This document shows, piece after piece, positions 45,495-54,651 of a stretch of DNA of 64,000 bases. Below the pieces are notes generated by a model. It searched no databases and was not told the DNA's origin. It was given only the letters and a program-made list of their open reading frames with translations. The DNA is from Portibacter marinus (GTDB taxonomy: Bacteria; Bacteroidota; Bacteroidia; Chitinophagales; Saprospiraceae): NCBI RefSeq assembly GCF_021533195.1, contig NZ_JAJNKB010000003.1, forward strand, positions 459,001-523,000, in the 5' to 3' direction. Both the position numbers and the translations under genes were made by a program. How positions within the stretch are numbered: the stretch's first letter is position 1; every line of letters begins with the position of its first letter.

Positions 45495-47303
45495 TTATAC
45501 CCTACCGCTTTTAATGACCTTAATGCTGTATATCTTTTCATCAGTAAAGAAATTCACAACATACATTCCGTCGACATAACTTGACAGATCAATGCTCAAT
45601 TCTGATTGATTACTGATCTGCTCCGAATGGACGATCATACCACTATTGGTGGTGAGACTTATTTTCGTCACTCCTCTCGGAATTTTCATCTGGACTCTAT
45701 CCACTGTAGGATTAGGAAAAACTTCGATTTGGGCAAAAATAGGGTCATTGTCCTCTTGCCTTGTACAATGACCTGGATCTGTATAGTTTTTGACCAGTCT
45801 GATTAATAGCTCATTGAGTTTTTCCACTTCGAAATCTGATACTACAGGTTCTAAATGAGGGTTTCCAATGCCGCTATCATCTGTCAGGAATACGTATGTT
45901 CCGTTGGTCATGATGGCCATAAATTTCATGAGGTATTCAGTCTGTCTGTTAATGCCACTGGCTGTGATAGGTATAATCTTGATGCCCATAGCAGAAGCAA
46001 ATTCAATTTGAGATTGCAGATCTGCCAAAACCTCCTCATCATGATGTGGTGGAGCGTCTAAAACCAAAAACACTATGCGTGCGATCGCGTCATGACTCCA
46101 TTCCTGCATTAAAGCTTCTTCCAAGCCTTCATTCACTGCTTCAGGATAATCGCCTCCTCCACCTGCCGATTGCATTTGGATAAAGTCAAGGGTCCTTTTG
46201 GTTTTTGAAGTCAATGGAGACTGCATGGTCAGATATGCATCTGAATGATCCCGATAAAAAACAGAACCCCACTCAAATTGAACGTTAGATCTCATGGCTT
46301 CCACCTGATCTATAACATCCTTTAATTCTGATTTAAGAAATTCAATTTCGTCACCCATAGAACCGGTGGCATCCACCACAAACATAACCTCCGCCTTTAA
46401 TGGTGCGGCACATTCTTCCACCAATTTTACCGGATTGACCAACTTTCCACCACGAAGCACTTTTGAAATTTCTTTATGCTGTTCCCTGGAATCTACCTCT
46501 ATGGTCAAGTCTTTCATATCTTCCTCAGCCCACAATTCAGCTTTTCCTGCGTTATCGGTTTTGGAGGTCCATACAATCTGATCTTCCGATTTTAGAGTTA
46601 CCACACAATCCGGAACGGGCAATTCAAATTGATTGGTAACAAAAACGGAAACGCGCTCTTTTTTTGACAGGCCCCAATATTCAGCCATTTCCTGATAATC
46701 CTTTTCTTCTATTAATTCATTCCACGCTTCCCAATTATTTAGATCATTCCATTCTCCTGCGGTCAATTGGCCAGCACTGATTTCCATTTCTTTTCGATCA
46801 TCGCTTATTCCCGAGTAATCAACTTCCTCGACCCATTTGGAGACAGATGCATCCATTTTTGCTTCTACGATCCCTTTGTCACTGTGTTCGAATTCACCAG
46901 CCATGACAGGTGCTGCTGCAAGCATTTCTTTTGGTTCTATGCCTCTCTTGAAAAGTATATCACTGGAACTTCTTTCACGCTTTATAGCCAAGGTTTCATC
47001 ATAAGGTATAGTTTTCAAGATGATTTTCATTTCGCGCGATTGAATCTCTATCGTTATCTGCTTGTACTTGGGGTGTGATACTGTCAATGATGGAGTGTTA
47101 ACTGGGACCAACATCTCGAATATTCCTAGTGAATCTGTCTGTGTTCCTTTTTTAGTACCAGTAATGAAAACATCCGCACCGGGAACAGGCTCTCCTGATT
47201 CATTATATATTGCACCAAGAACTTTCCTGGACTCGAATGAATTGATAAACTGAGTAGTAAATGTAAGGCAAAAGAGTGTAGAGATTAATAGTACTGTTTT
47301 CAT
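45495..47303 (-). CDS. vWA-domain surface protein with T9SS sorting tail
   Basis: A 602-residue exported protein. A signal peptide precedes a carboxypeptidase-regulatory-like beta domain (about 28-95, GAIYNESGEPVPGADVFITG). A second beta domain lies at about 210-295, and a von Willebrand A domain at about 300-490 has an intact MIDAS (DATGSMGDE). A type A sorting domain ends the protein (IEVFPNPTVDRVQM to YSIKVIKSGRV). It should be displayed on the cell surface through T9SS and bind a ligand with a metal ion. It is divergent from the ECF sigma operon with an 84-bp gap, which may place it under that sigma factor. Confidence 0.88.
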   Translation of the reverse strand: MKTVLLISTLFCLTFTTQFINSFESRKVLGAIYNESGEPVPGADVFITGTKKGTQTDSLGIFEMLVPVNTPSLTVSHPKYKQITIEIQSREMKIILKTIPYDETLAIKRERSSSDILFKRGIEPKEMLAAAPVMAGEFEHSDKGIVEAKMDASVSKWVEEVDYSGISDDRKEMEISAGQLTAGEWNDLNNWEAWNELIEEKDYQEMAEYWGLSKKERVSVFVTNQFELPVPDCVVTLKSEDQIVWTSKTDNAGKAELWAEEDMKDLTIEVDSREQHKEISKVLRGGKLVNPVKLVEECAAPLKAEVMFVVDATGSMGDEIEFLKSELKDVIDQVEAMRSNVQFEWGSVFYRDHSDAYLTMQSPLTSKTKRTLDFIQMQSAGGGGDYPEAVNEGLEEALMQEWSHDAIARIVFLVLDAPPHHDEEVLADLQSQIEFASAMGIKIIPITASGINRQTEYLMKFMAIMTNGTYVFLTDDSGIGNPHLEPVVSDFEVEKLNELLIRLVKNYTDPGHCTRQEDNDPIFAQIEVFPNPTVDRVQMKIPRGVTKISLTTNSGMIVHSEQISNQSELSIDLSSYVDGMYVVNFFTDEKIYSIKVIKSGRV

Positions 47304-47387
47304 CTGGATATAAAATTTTTTATTAATTGAGGACTTTTTACCTTAGATGCACGTTTGCTTCTCATTACATAATCTTTAACGAAATTT

Positions 47388-47972
47388 TTGCGCGATTCTA
47401 CTAAAAATATTGATCTACAGGAGGATTTGTCTGCCATCTCTAAGTATCGAAAGAGTCAGAATCAAAGAGATTTATTGCTGTTTTTCAACAAATACAAAGG
47501 ATTGGTTTTCGGGGTTTGCATGAAGTATCTGAAAGATGTTGAAGCCAGTAAAGATGCTATAATGGACATCTATGAGAAACTGGTGGATAAACTTTTAAAA
47601 CACGAAGTAAGCTATCCCAAGTCTTGGTTATATACATTGACCAAAAACCATTGTTACGAAATATTGAGAAATAATCGTAGGGTCATGGAAAAAGAAAATG
47701 AGGCTGCACTTATGTATTCTGAGGAAGTTTTTCATCCTAATTATGAAAATGGAAAAGAAGAGGAATTGAACATGTTAGAAAATTGCGTTGAAAAGCTAGA
47801 GAAGGAACAGCAAATGGCCGTCCGTCTATTTTATTTGGAAAAGAAAACATACCAAGAAGTGACGGAAATGATGAAGATTACATGGAGTAAAACCAGATCG
47901 CTCATCCAGAATGGCCGTAGGAACTTAAAAAACTGTATGGAAAAAAAGTATGCATCAGTCAGAGAAAAATAG
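47388..47972 (+). CDS. ECF-type RNA polymerase sigma factor
   Basis: A 194-residue sigma-70 family protein. Region 2 is at about 30-95 (LLLFFNKYKGLVFGVCMKYLKD, SWLYTLTKNHCYEILRNN) and region 4 at about 130-185 (MAVRLFYLEKKTYQEVTEMM, SKTRSLIQNGRRNLK). The frame has no ATG before residue 45; after an in-frame stop the first usable codon is TTG at 47388, so a TTG start is likely. Its last 23 bp overlap the next gene, an arrangement expected for a sigma/anti-sigma pair. Confidence 0.9.
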   Translation: MRDSTKNIDLQEDLSAISKYRKSQNQRDLLLFFNKYKGLVFGVCMKYLKDVEASKDAIMDIYEKLVDKLLKHEVSYPKSWLYTLTKNHCYEILRNNRRVMEKENEAALMYSEEVFHPNYENGKEEELNMLENCVEKLEKEQQMAVRLFYLEKKTYQEVTEMMKITWSKTRSLIQNGRRNLKNCMEKKYASVREK

Positions 47973-48993
47973 ATTGTTTGAAAAATATCTGAAAGGTGAT
48001 CTCACTTTGGAGGAAAGGCACTTACTGGAAAAGTATGCCCTGGACGATGATTTCATATACGATGCGATGGAAGGTGTCTCTCTAGATGAAAAAAGAAGTC
48101 GCAAAGCCGTTGATCAAATCGGTTACATGCTTGAAAAACGCAAACAATCCAGGAAGCAAACGGTGATGATCTGGCTTTCATTAGCTGCTGGTGTCGCTGT
48201 ATTGATTCTGGCTTTAATAGGTTTGCCCGATTCTTCACAAGAAGCGATAGCAGATGTGGTTCAAGTAGAAGAAACATCAACTCCTAAGCTCGAAGGCGTT
48301 CCTCTAGAAGAATCGGATCAAATTGCGGCAGCTAGCGTGAAGGAAACCGGCAAAATAGAAGAAGAAATGAGCCAAGCCGATGCCATCAAGAGTGAAAAAC
48401 CAGTGGAGGCAGAGGCCAGGATAGAGCTTGCGCAAGAGTCGGAAACCGAATTGGAGCGACAAGAAGCAATTGAAGTTAAATCATTCAAAAAGGAGTTAAT
48501 AGCTGTCGAGGAATTAGAGGATATTGAAATTGTGCCCACCTTGTCTGAAAGTAGGCCCACAATTTCTGCCGAACCGAAGAGGGATACAGAAAACGAACTG
48601 GCCGGTATGGCATTGGATCAGGAAGCAAGTGATGCAGTCACTATGGGGTCAGAGCAAGATCAATTTATGAGGAATTCCAACGGCTTTGCCCGAATGAGGG
48701 AAATGATCGCATCCGTACCCTCCGCAAAAACCAGATTGTTTGTAGAGGTGGAGAATGATGAGGCTACTACTTTATTGTTGAGCACCTATCTTCAAGATGC
48801 GATGGATTTTGATTTTAAGGGAGATTTCGTCGCTGAATTTGAAGTCCTGGAAAAAGACAAAACAGATAGTATTCGAGTGGCTCAATCCGTCGACCCACAA
48901 ATCGATGAAAAAATCAGGAAGTTGATAGAAGGCTTTGGAAATTGGGAGCATTTTGGGAACAAGAAGGTGCTTATTCGGTTTAATGATCAGTAA
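47950..48993 (+). CDS. Membrane-bound anti-sigma factor-like protein
   Basis: A 347-residue protein with an N-terminal helical domain ([20 protein letters not shown]) typical of anti-sigma domains but without a zinc His/Cys motif. One membrane helix lies at about 72-92 ([20 protein letters not shown]). A long Glu-rich periplasmic region (about 95-230) and a C-terminal folded part of about 110 residues follow. It overlaps the sigma gene by 23 bp. I infer it holds the sigma factor at the membrane until an envelope signal arrives; the signal is unknown. Confidence 0.78.
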   Translation: MHQSEKNRLFEKYLKGDLTLEERHLLEKYALDDDFIYDAMEGVSLDEKRSRKAVDQIGYMLEKRKQSRKQTVMIWLSLAAGVAVLILALIGLPDSSQEAIADVVQVEETSTPKLEGVPLEESDQIAAASVKETGKIEEEMSQADAIKSEKPVEAEARIELAQESETELERQEAIEVKSFKKELIAVEELEDIEIVPTLSESRPTISAEPKRDTENELAGMALDQEASDAVTMGSEQDQFMRNSNGFARMREMIASVPSAKTRLFVEVENDEATTLLLSTYLQDAMDFDFKGDFVAEFEVLEKDKTDSIRVAQSVDPQIDEKIRKLIEGFGNWEHFGNKKVLIRFNDQ

Positions 48994-49238
48994 TGAAGCG
49001 AGTACAAAATTTTTTCAAGCGATTGTTTATACTGCCGGTTCGGTTTTATCAAGTAGCCATTTCACCCATTTTGGGCCCCTCCTGCCGCTATGATCCGACG
49101 TGTTCTCATTATATGATCGGCGCCATCAAGGAATGGGGTGTCTTTAAAGGTTTGTGGTTGGGAATCAAGCGTATTGCCAGTTGTCATCCATGGGGTGGTC
49201 ACGGCTATGATCCGGTGCCGAAGAAGGAGAAAAAGTAG
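48993..49238 (+). CDS. yidD: Membrane protein insertion efficiency factor YidD
   Basis: An 81-residue protein with the full YidD signature: [31 protein letters not shown], and [13 protein letters not shown] with conserved Cys residues. It assists YidC-dependent insertion of membrane proteins. Its ATG overlaps the anti-sigma stop by 1 bp, so its translation is coupled to an envelope-stress-type operon. In most bacteria yidD lies between rnpA and yidC instead. Confidence 0.95.
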   Translation: MKRVQNFFKRLFILPVRFYQVAISPILGPSCRYDPTCSHYMIGAIKEWGVFKGLWLGIKRIASCHPWGGHGYDPVPKKEKK

Positions 49239-49364
49239 TAGTTGAAAGGAAAGGTGGAAGTGGAGCATATAATTGTGATCGATTAACAGGAGACACTTCT
49301 ATAAGTAGATGAATATTAAGCTAATATCAGTACCGATGATGTAACAACGAATGATTATTCAGAA

Positions 49365-50045
49365 TCAATTGATCCCTTTTAAAAATGGAACAAATCTGAA
49401 GTCTCCAAAATTCTCTGTTTTTACTTCATCTTCTGAGACTTTGGTAATTCGAAGCATTTTCTGAATATCGTCCCCAACTGGTATCACTAGGACACCATCC
49501 ACTTTCAACTGCTGAATCAGCGCATCCGGAACATAGCTTGCACCCGCAGTCACTAAGATCTTATCAAACGGTGCAAAACGCTGCGATCCCATGTAGCCAT
49601 CACCCAACAACAACCTGATGTTTCCATATCCGATTCGCGGTAGGAATTGATTGGTGATCTGATACAGTTTCTGCTGTCTTTCTATGGAATATACCTTCGC
49701 ACCCATGTGAGCAAGTACACATGCCTGATAACCTGATCCTGTACCAATCTCTAAAACCTTGTCCCCTTTTTCAATATTCAGCAGACTGGTTTGAAAGGCC
49801 ACCGTATAGGGCTGTGAAATCGTTTGGTTAGATTCAATGGGAAAAGGCACATCCTTGTAAGCCCATTCTTCGAAAGCCTTATCCAGAAAAAAATGCCTCG
49901 GGATATCAGCTATGGCTGCGAGTGCAGCTTTGTCTGTGATGCCTTTCTTTCGCAATTCACCTACCAACTTCATTCGCATTCCTTTATGACGGTAAGAATC
50001 TTCGAGGGTCTTTCGCTTTCGTTTCGATGTATAAGCAGCATTCAT
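49365..50045 (-). CDS. pcm: Protein-L-isoaspartate O-methyltransferase
   Basis: A 226-residue SAM-dependent methyltransferase. Segments: AIADIPRHFFLDKAFEEWAY, the substrate motif QTISQPYTVAFQTSLL, SAM motif I VLEIGTGSGYQACVLAHMG, and ILVTAGASYVPDALIQQL. It methylates damaged isoaspartyl residues so that proteins can be repaired. It is a single gene, convergent with yidD across 126 bp in which I see no feature. Confidence 0.94.
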   Translation of the reverse strand: MNAAYTSKRKRKTLEDSYRHKGMRMKLVGELRKKGITDKAALAAIADIPRHFFLDKAFEEWAYKDVPFPIESNQTISQPYTVAFQTSLLNIEKGDKVLEIGTGSGYQACVLAHMGAKVYSIERQQKLYQITNQFLPRIGYGNIRLLLGDGYMGSQRFAPFDKILVTAGASYVPDALIQQLKVDGVLVIPVGDDIQKMLRITKVSEDEVKTENFGDFRFVPFLKGIN

Positions 50046-50215
50046 GATGGCAATATATTAAGAATTATTATAATATGATTAATAAAATGGACAGCTTTTG
50101 AACTATATAAGTTACGAAATTTTCAGATGTCAAGGAAATCAGTCAGAAAAATTTGGGCGTATACATTGTTATACAGACATTTAGTACTCCATAAATGCGT
50201 AAAGTATAAGCATCA

Positions 50216-51094
50216 ATGAATTTACCGAAATTTAATCAGGACAGCTGGGTAGGAAGGATTGCTGACGATTTTACTACAACTACCGTCGCTATTGTGTCTA
50301 AAGCTGTTGGCCTCTGGATGCTTCAAGAAGGACTAAAATCCGTTATGATCGGCTTTGATACCAGATTTGGAGGATCAATGTTTGCACAAAAAGCTGCCGC
50401 TCAATTTGCAACGATGGGCTTGAACGTCACGCTCACAGACAAAGTCATTACCAGCCCCATCTTAGTTCTGAATATGGTGAAACACGAAGTGGATATAGGA
50501 ATCATGTTCACCGCCTCCAATCTTCCGGCAGAGTACAATGGAATGAAGATGAAAGGAATTTCCTCACAGAAATCCATGGACCTCATCAATTCCTACATTG
50601 ATCATGACGAAAATAATGCTTCCCAAACAAAATTTTCCGACACTGATATTCAAATTATGGACATGGAAGAGGCCTATCTTCAATATATTCGAGCGGCAAT
50701 CGACCTGGATTTACTCGTAAAGTCTGAAAAAATACTGGCTTTCGATGCCATGTATGGTGCTACTCAATTTGCTTTTGAAAAATTATTGCCGGGATCCATG
50801 AAGTTGCGATGTGACTTTAATCCTATGTTTGATCATGTGGTACCCCATCCAAATCCTGAATCTCTTTCCGTTCTTTCAAATGTGGTGAAGGGCGTGGATT
50901 TTGCACTGGGAGGTTTTGGGGTCAATAGTGATGGTGAAATTTTAGCCATGTGTGATGAAAATGGCCAATTTTTTAATCCATATGACTTCTTAAGTGAGGA
51001 AGAAAATATACCTTGGAGAGATGCGCTTTTTATTTCGCTAAAAATCGCTGAAAAAGTCATCCAAAGTGGCCGAAAGCTTAGTGAGTTAATCTAG
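50216..51094 (+). CDS. Truncated phosphohexomutase homologue, probably non-catalytic
   Basis: A 292-residue protein aligned with domains I-II of the alpha-D-phosphohexomutase family (PGM/PMM), from FNQDSWVGRIADDFT through VMIGFDTRFGG to the end of domain II. The phosphoserine loop reads TASNLPAEYNG instead of the usual TASHNP. The metal loop, normally DGDxDR, reads GVNSDGE, losing the Asp ligands. Domains III and IV are missing. No frameshift is visible and the downstream DNA does not continue the family. It is either an active relative of unusual build or a regulatory pseudo-enzyme. Confidence 0.75.
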   Translation: MNLPKFNQDSWVGRIADDFTTTTVAIVSKAVGLWMLQEGLKSVMIGFDTRFGGSMFAQKAAAQFATMGLNVTLTDKVITSPILVLNMVKHEVDIGIMFTASNLPAEYNGMKMKGISSQKSMDLINSYIDHDENNASQTKFSDTDIQIMDMEEAYLQYIRAAIDLDLLVKSEKILAFDAMYGATQFAFEKLLPGSMKLRCDFNPMFDHVVPHPNPESLSVLSNVVKGVDFALGGFGVNSDGEILAMCDENGQFFNPYDFLSEEENIPWRDALFISLKIAEKVIQSGRKLSELI

Positions 51095-51151
51095 CAATTA
51101 TTCGAGATCTCTTGCGTTATAAATAGTAATGATTATCAATAAGTCTGAATT

Positions 51152-52771
51152 ATGAAGAAACTTACCATCATCGTTATCAGTGCCGTACTACTTATCGGAG
51201 CTTCGGCTTTTACCTGGAATGACCGATATTTTGAAATTCTAAAAAACATGGAGATTTACTCCAATGTGTATAAGGAGCTCAATGCCAATTACGTAGATGA
51301 TATCGATCCGGGAGAACTGATGAAAATCGGCATCGATGCCATGACCAACTCACTTGATCCTTATACCAATTATATTTCAGAAGCAAGAGTGGAGAACTTT
51401 CGTTTAGCCACCGATGGTAAGTACGATGGTATAGGTGCTGTCATACGTGAAGTGGATGGTGAGGTGACTATTGTCGATGCTTTCGAAGAAAGTCCTGCAT
51501 TGAAGTCAGGTATGAAGATCGGTGATGTTATTACTGCTATTAATGGATTACAAACTAAAGGCAAAAACAGCGATGATGTATTGACCCTATTCCGAGGGGT
51601 GCCCGGTACAAAATTAGAAATGACTGTAGATCGACCAGGAGTCAGAGACGGTATTAAAATACAGTTGACCAGGGAAGAAGTGAATATTCCCAATGTTCCT
51701 CATTCAGGTATGGTTTCCGATCAAGTAGCCTATGTTTCATTGACTACATTTACCGCCAATGCAGGTGAAAATATCCGAAAAAACCTCAATAAGCTTAAAA
51801 AGGAAAATCCAAAAATGAATGCGGTGATCCTGGACCTGCGCAATAATGGTGGTGGCTTATTGCGGGAGGCCATCAATGTTTCTAATCTATTCGTACCTCA
51901 GGGACTACCCGTTGTCAGTACGAAAGGCAAAGTAGCAGAAAGAGATAAAACATATTCGACCACTAAAAATGCGTGGGATACCGAAATACCATTGGCAGTG
52001 ATGATTAACAAGTCGTCAGCTTCCGCATCGGAAATTGTATCCGGTGTGATCCAGGACTATGACCGAGGGGTGTTAATTGGTCAACGGTCCTTTGGAAAAG
52101 GACTCGTTCAGAACACAACTGAGGTAGGTTATAATTCACGACTCAAGTTGACCACATCTAAATATTATATACCCAGCAACAGATGCATTCAAAGTGTAGC
52201 CTATGAAGATGGTGAGCCGGTGGACATTCCGGATGAAAAACGTTCCAAGTTCAAGACCAGAAATGGCAGGGAGGTTTTAGATGGAGGTGGTGTCGCACCT
52301 GATGTCAAGTTAATGCCAAAGAAAGTCAGTGATTTTGGACAGGCATTACTGGATCAATACATTATTTTCAAGTATGTCAATAATTATGTCAACACTCGAG
52401 ACAGCATAACAGGACCCATCGAATTTCAGTTTACGGACTACGATGATTTCGTAAAATTTGCAGAAACTCAGAATTTCGTTTTTGAATCCAAGGGTGAAAA
52501 TTTGCTTAAACAACTGGAGGAATCAGTGGATAAAAATGATGTTGACCTTGAAGTAGAAGTCAATGCGCTGTCCAATAAAATGAAATCATTCTATGATAAT
52601 AGTTTCGAGAATTACGAAAAGGAGATCATTGAGCTGATAGAAGAAGAAATAGTTGGACGTTACTTCTTCGAAGAAGGAAAAGTACAGAGAAGGTTAAACA
52701 AGGATCAGGAGGTTCAGGAAGCCATTAAGCTCCTGGGCGATCCACAAAAGTATGCAGAGATTTTAAACTGA
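51152..52771 (+). CDS. S41 family C-terminal processing peptidase
   Basis: A 539-residue exported protease. After a signal peptide or anchor (IIVISAVLLIGASAFTW) come the N-terminal helical part, a PDZ domain (about 85-170, GIGAVIREVDGEVTIVDAF), and the S41 core (about 185-400) with LDLRNNGGGLL. The catalytic Ser is in NKSSASASEIVSG and Lys in GQRSFGKGLVQ. A C-terminal helical extension follows. It trims the C-termini of periplasmic proteins. It precedes tsaB on the same strand with a 54-bp gap. Confidence 0.93.
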   Translation: MKKLTIIVISAVLLIGASAFTWNDRYFEILKNMEIYSNVYKELNANYVDDIDPGELMKIGIDAMTNSLDPYTNYISEARVENFRLATDGKYDGIGAVIREVDGEVTIVDAFEESPALKSGMKIGDVITAINGLQTKGKNSDDVLTLFRGVPGTKLEMTVDRPGVRDGIKIQLTREEVNIPNVPHSGMVSDQVAYVSLTTFTANAGENIRKNLNKLKKENPKMNAVILDLRNNGGGLLREAINVSNLFVPQGLPVVSTKGKVAERDKTYSTTKNAWDTEIPLAVMINKSSASASEIVSGVIQDYDRGVLIGQRSFGKGLVQNTTEVGYNSRLKLTTSKYYIPSNRCIQSVAYEDGEPVDIPDEKRSKFKTRNGREVLDGGGVAPDVKLMPKKVSDFGQALLDQYIIFKYVNNYVNTRDSITGPIEFQFTDYDDFVKFAETQNFVFESKGENLLKQLEESVDKNDVDLEVEVNALSNKMKSFYDNSFENYEKEIIELIEEEIVGRYFFEEGKVQRRLNKDQEVQEAIKLLGDPQKYAEILN

Positions 52772-52825
52772 TTGTGGGTTGCATTGCTATGAAGATAGAG
52801 TCAGATGTTTTAGGTAAATGAGTGC

Positions 52826-53503
52826 ATGGCGTATATTTTAAGTTTAGAAAGTTCTTCCAGGGTCTGCTCTGTTGCGTTAAGCAATAAGGATCAGCTTATC
52901 TATCTCAAGGAGAGCTCGGAGCCCTTCTCTCATACGAGAAAAATCACGCTGTTTATACAGGAATGTTTGCAAGAATCCGGAATCTCTGTAAATCAATTAG
53001 AGGCCATAGCGGTGAGCCATGGACCTGGTTCTTATACCGGCCTGAGGGTATCTGCTGCTACTGCAAAAGGCTTATGCTACGGCTTGCAAATTCCGCTGAT
53101 TGCTGTTGATACATTAAAGGCTATTGCCTGGAAGGCTCGGGAAGAAGAGGACGCAGAAATATATATTCCTATGATTGATGCAAGACGCATGGAAGTGTAC
53201 ACGGCTGTTTATGATCAAAAATTGGAGAAAATCAAGCCTACTCACAATCTAATCCTTGAAAAAGAGGTGATGGATGAATTTACTAAGAAGCTCGTGGTGC
53301 TTTGTGGTACTGGAGTTGAAAAGGCAAGATCTATTTTTGAGAATAAATCCATGATTTTAATGCCTTTTGAGTTGTCTGCGAATTATATTTTCAATTTGGC
53401 ATACCAACAATTTACCGAACAAAATTTTGAAAATATCGCTTCATATTCCCCAAATTATTTTAAAGCACCGCGTATCACCACATCCAAAAAGCCGTTGTTC
53501 TAG
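52826..53503 (+). CDS. tsaB: tRNA threonylcarbamoyladenosine biosynthesis protein TsaB
   Basis: A 225-residue ASKHA-fold protein. YILSLESSSRVCSVALS at the N-terminus and the highly conserved VSHGPGSYTGLRVSAATAKGL identify TsaB, the partner of TsaD and TsaE in making t6A37 in tRNAs that read ANN codons. No other t6A gene is in the window. It is on the same strand as the S41 peptidase gene. The start ATG at 52826 gives the family-typical N-terminus. Confidence 0.94.
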   Translation: MAYILSLESSSRVCSVALSNKDQLIYLKESSEPFSHTRKITLFIQECLQESGISVNQLEAIAVSHGPGSYTGLRVSAATAKGLCYGLQIPLIAVDTLKAIAWKAREEEDAEIYIPMIDARRMEVYTAVYDQKLEKIKPTHNLILEKEVMDEFTKKLVVLCGTGVEKARSIFENKSMILMPFELSANYIFNLAYQQFTEQNFENIASYSPNYFKAPRITTSKKPLF

Positions 53504-53658
53504 ACGACTGAAACCTTTATTAAATCTTTTTTGTTCATATAATAATGCTCTATTCCAGTTGTTTACATATAATTAAAATGTTTAATGGTAATTGATGGCA
53601 CAGTTTTAGTTTAAGTGTAATATGTAATTATCCGTGAACATTTTAAAATATTATTTAT

Positions 53659-53997
53659 ATGAGAAATAAGAAGAACGAAACTGTTACACTTAAGCAAGGC
53701 GACAAAGAAATTCAGCTGGATTATGCTGACCTCAGAAAAGCTGTGCTAGTATTAAGAGCTGTTAACCACAAACTTAGACAGCGTATCATTGATCTGCTTG
53801 AAGATTCAGATACGATGACGGTAACCGATATCTACATCAAATTGCGGTTAGAACAATCGGTAGCATCCCAACATTTAGCGATTTTAAGAAGAGCTGGTGT
53901 CGTCATTACTGAGAGACAAGGAAAGTTCATTTACTATTCGTTAGATAGAAATAGACTTGCACAAATATCTCAGTTAGTAGAGGATTTAGCGGGTTAG
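53659..53997 (+). CDS. ArsR-type winged-helix regulator 1
   Basis: A 112-residue protein with an ArsR/SmtB fold: VNHKLRQRIIDLLEDSDTMT, recognition helix region LRLEQSVASQHLAILRRAG, and the wing ERQGKFIYYSLD. It contains no Cys and lacks the ELCVCDL metal motif, so metal sensing of the classic type is unlikely. It is followed by a paralogue on the same strand. The ATG is preceded by an AT-rich leader with weak inverted repeats. Confidence 0.9.
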   Translation: MRNKKNETVTLKQGDKEIQLDYADLRKAVLVLRAVNHKLRQRIIDLLEDSDTMTVTDIYIKLRLEQSVASQHLAILRRAGVVITERQGKFIYYSLDRNRLAQISQLVEDLAG

Positions 53998-54146
53998 AAT
54001 CATACTTTACAACAGTCAACCTAAGCCTTTGACCAAGAGAATTTTACAAAAGAACATTTTAGAGAACTACACGCTCACAGACTAAGATTTCACGGATTTT
54101 TTTATCAGCGTATTATAAATTATAATTTTTTATAATATTTATTTTG

Positions 54147-54170
54147 ATATGAGAATTTTAATGTTCATAT
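54147..54170. promoter_or_regulatory. Predicted ArsR-family operator
   Basis: A perfect 6-bp inverted repeat, ATATGA (54147-54152) and TCATAT (54165-54170), spaced 12 bp, resembles the imperfect 12-2-12 ATATGAA...TTCATAT sites bound by ArsR/SmtB dimers. It overlaps a near -7 box (CATATTTG, 54166-54173) upstream of the second regulator, so binding would block transcription. Confidence 0.5.
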
Positions 54171-54209
54171 TTGTCTCAAGGTCGATTAAGAAATACTACA
54201 ATTATAATA

Positions 54210-54515
54210 ATGAGAAAGACTAAGGTTACTTTTGACAATGAGAAGTTGCATGTCTCATGCGAACTTATGCGTGCACTTGCACATCCTTTACGATTAAAAA
54301 TTTTAGAGTTTATTGACAAGAATGATTGTATTCATGTCAATAAGATTTACAACACTCTGAAATTAGAACAATCGATAACTTCACAACATTTGAGAATCCT
54401 GCGATTAGCTGGAGTAGTGGATGCCAATAGGGATGGGAAATATATCCATTACAGCATCAATTACGATATCGTTGAGCGGGCTAAACGAGCAGTAAGTAGA
54501 TACTTGGGAAAATAA
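54210..54515 (+). CDS. ArsR-type winged-helix regulator 2
   Basis: A 101-residue ArsR/SmtB-fold protein: ELMRALAHPLRLKILEFIDK, recognition region LKLEQSITSQHLRILRLAG, and wing NRDGKYIHYSIN. It shares the LEQS-SQHL-ILR core with the protein encoded just upstream, so the two are paralogues. Two Cys occur (VSCELM and NDCIHV), but the classic metal motif is absent. An in-frame TTG at 54171 lies in the operator/promoter, so I chose ATG 54210. A strong terminator follows. Confidence 0.9.
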   Translation: MRKTKVTFDNEKLHVSCELMRALAHPLRLKILEFIDKNDCIHVNKIYNTLKLEQSITSQHLRILRLAGVVDANRDGKYIHYSINYDIVERAKRAVSRYLGK

Positions 54516-54558
54516 AACATCTACAATTCGAAAAATTACAACAAAGAAATAAGTGTGT

Positions 54559-54593
54559 GTCGCGATCTAAAAACCAGATTGCGACTTTTTTTT
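54559..54593 (+). terminator. Rho-independent terminator after the second ArsR gene
   Basis: A 10-bp stem (GTCGCGATCT at 54559-54568 with AGATTGCGAC at 54576-54585, one G-U pair) closes a 7-nt loop and is followed by eight T residues. It ends the ArsR transcript before the convergent 1415-residue gene. Confidence 0.88.
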
Positions 54594-54651
54594 GCCCCAT
54601 CACGAAGTTGTCAGATCAATTTAAAACCTATCAATAAACTCTAGCTCAGCT

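Noticed and set aside
50216-51094. Frameshifted full-length phosphoglucomutase
   Set aside because: I looked for domains III-IV downstream; the next DNA is a short gap and then the S41 peptidase in its own frame, so the gene is short rather than shifted.
54171-54209. Longer N-terminus for the second ArsR protein
   Set aside because: The TTG lies in the operator/-7 region; the ATG at 54210 gives a family-typical length.
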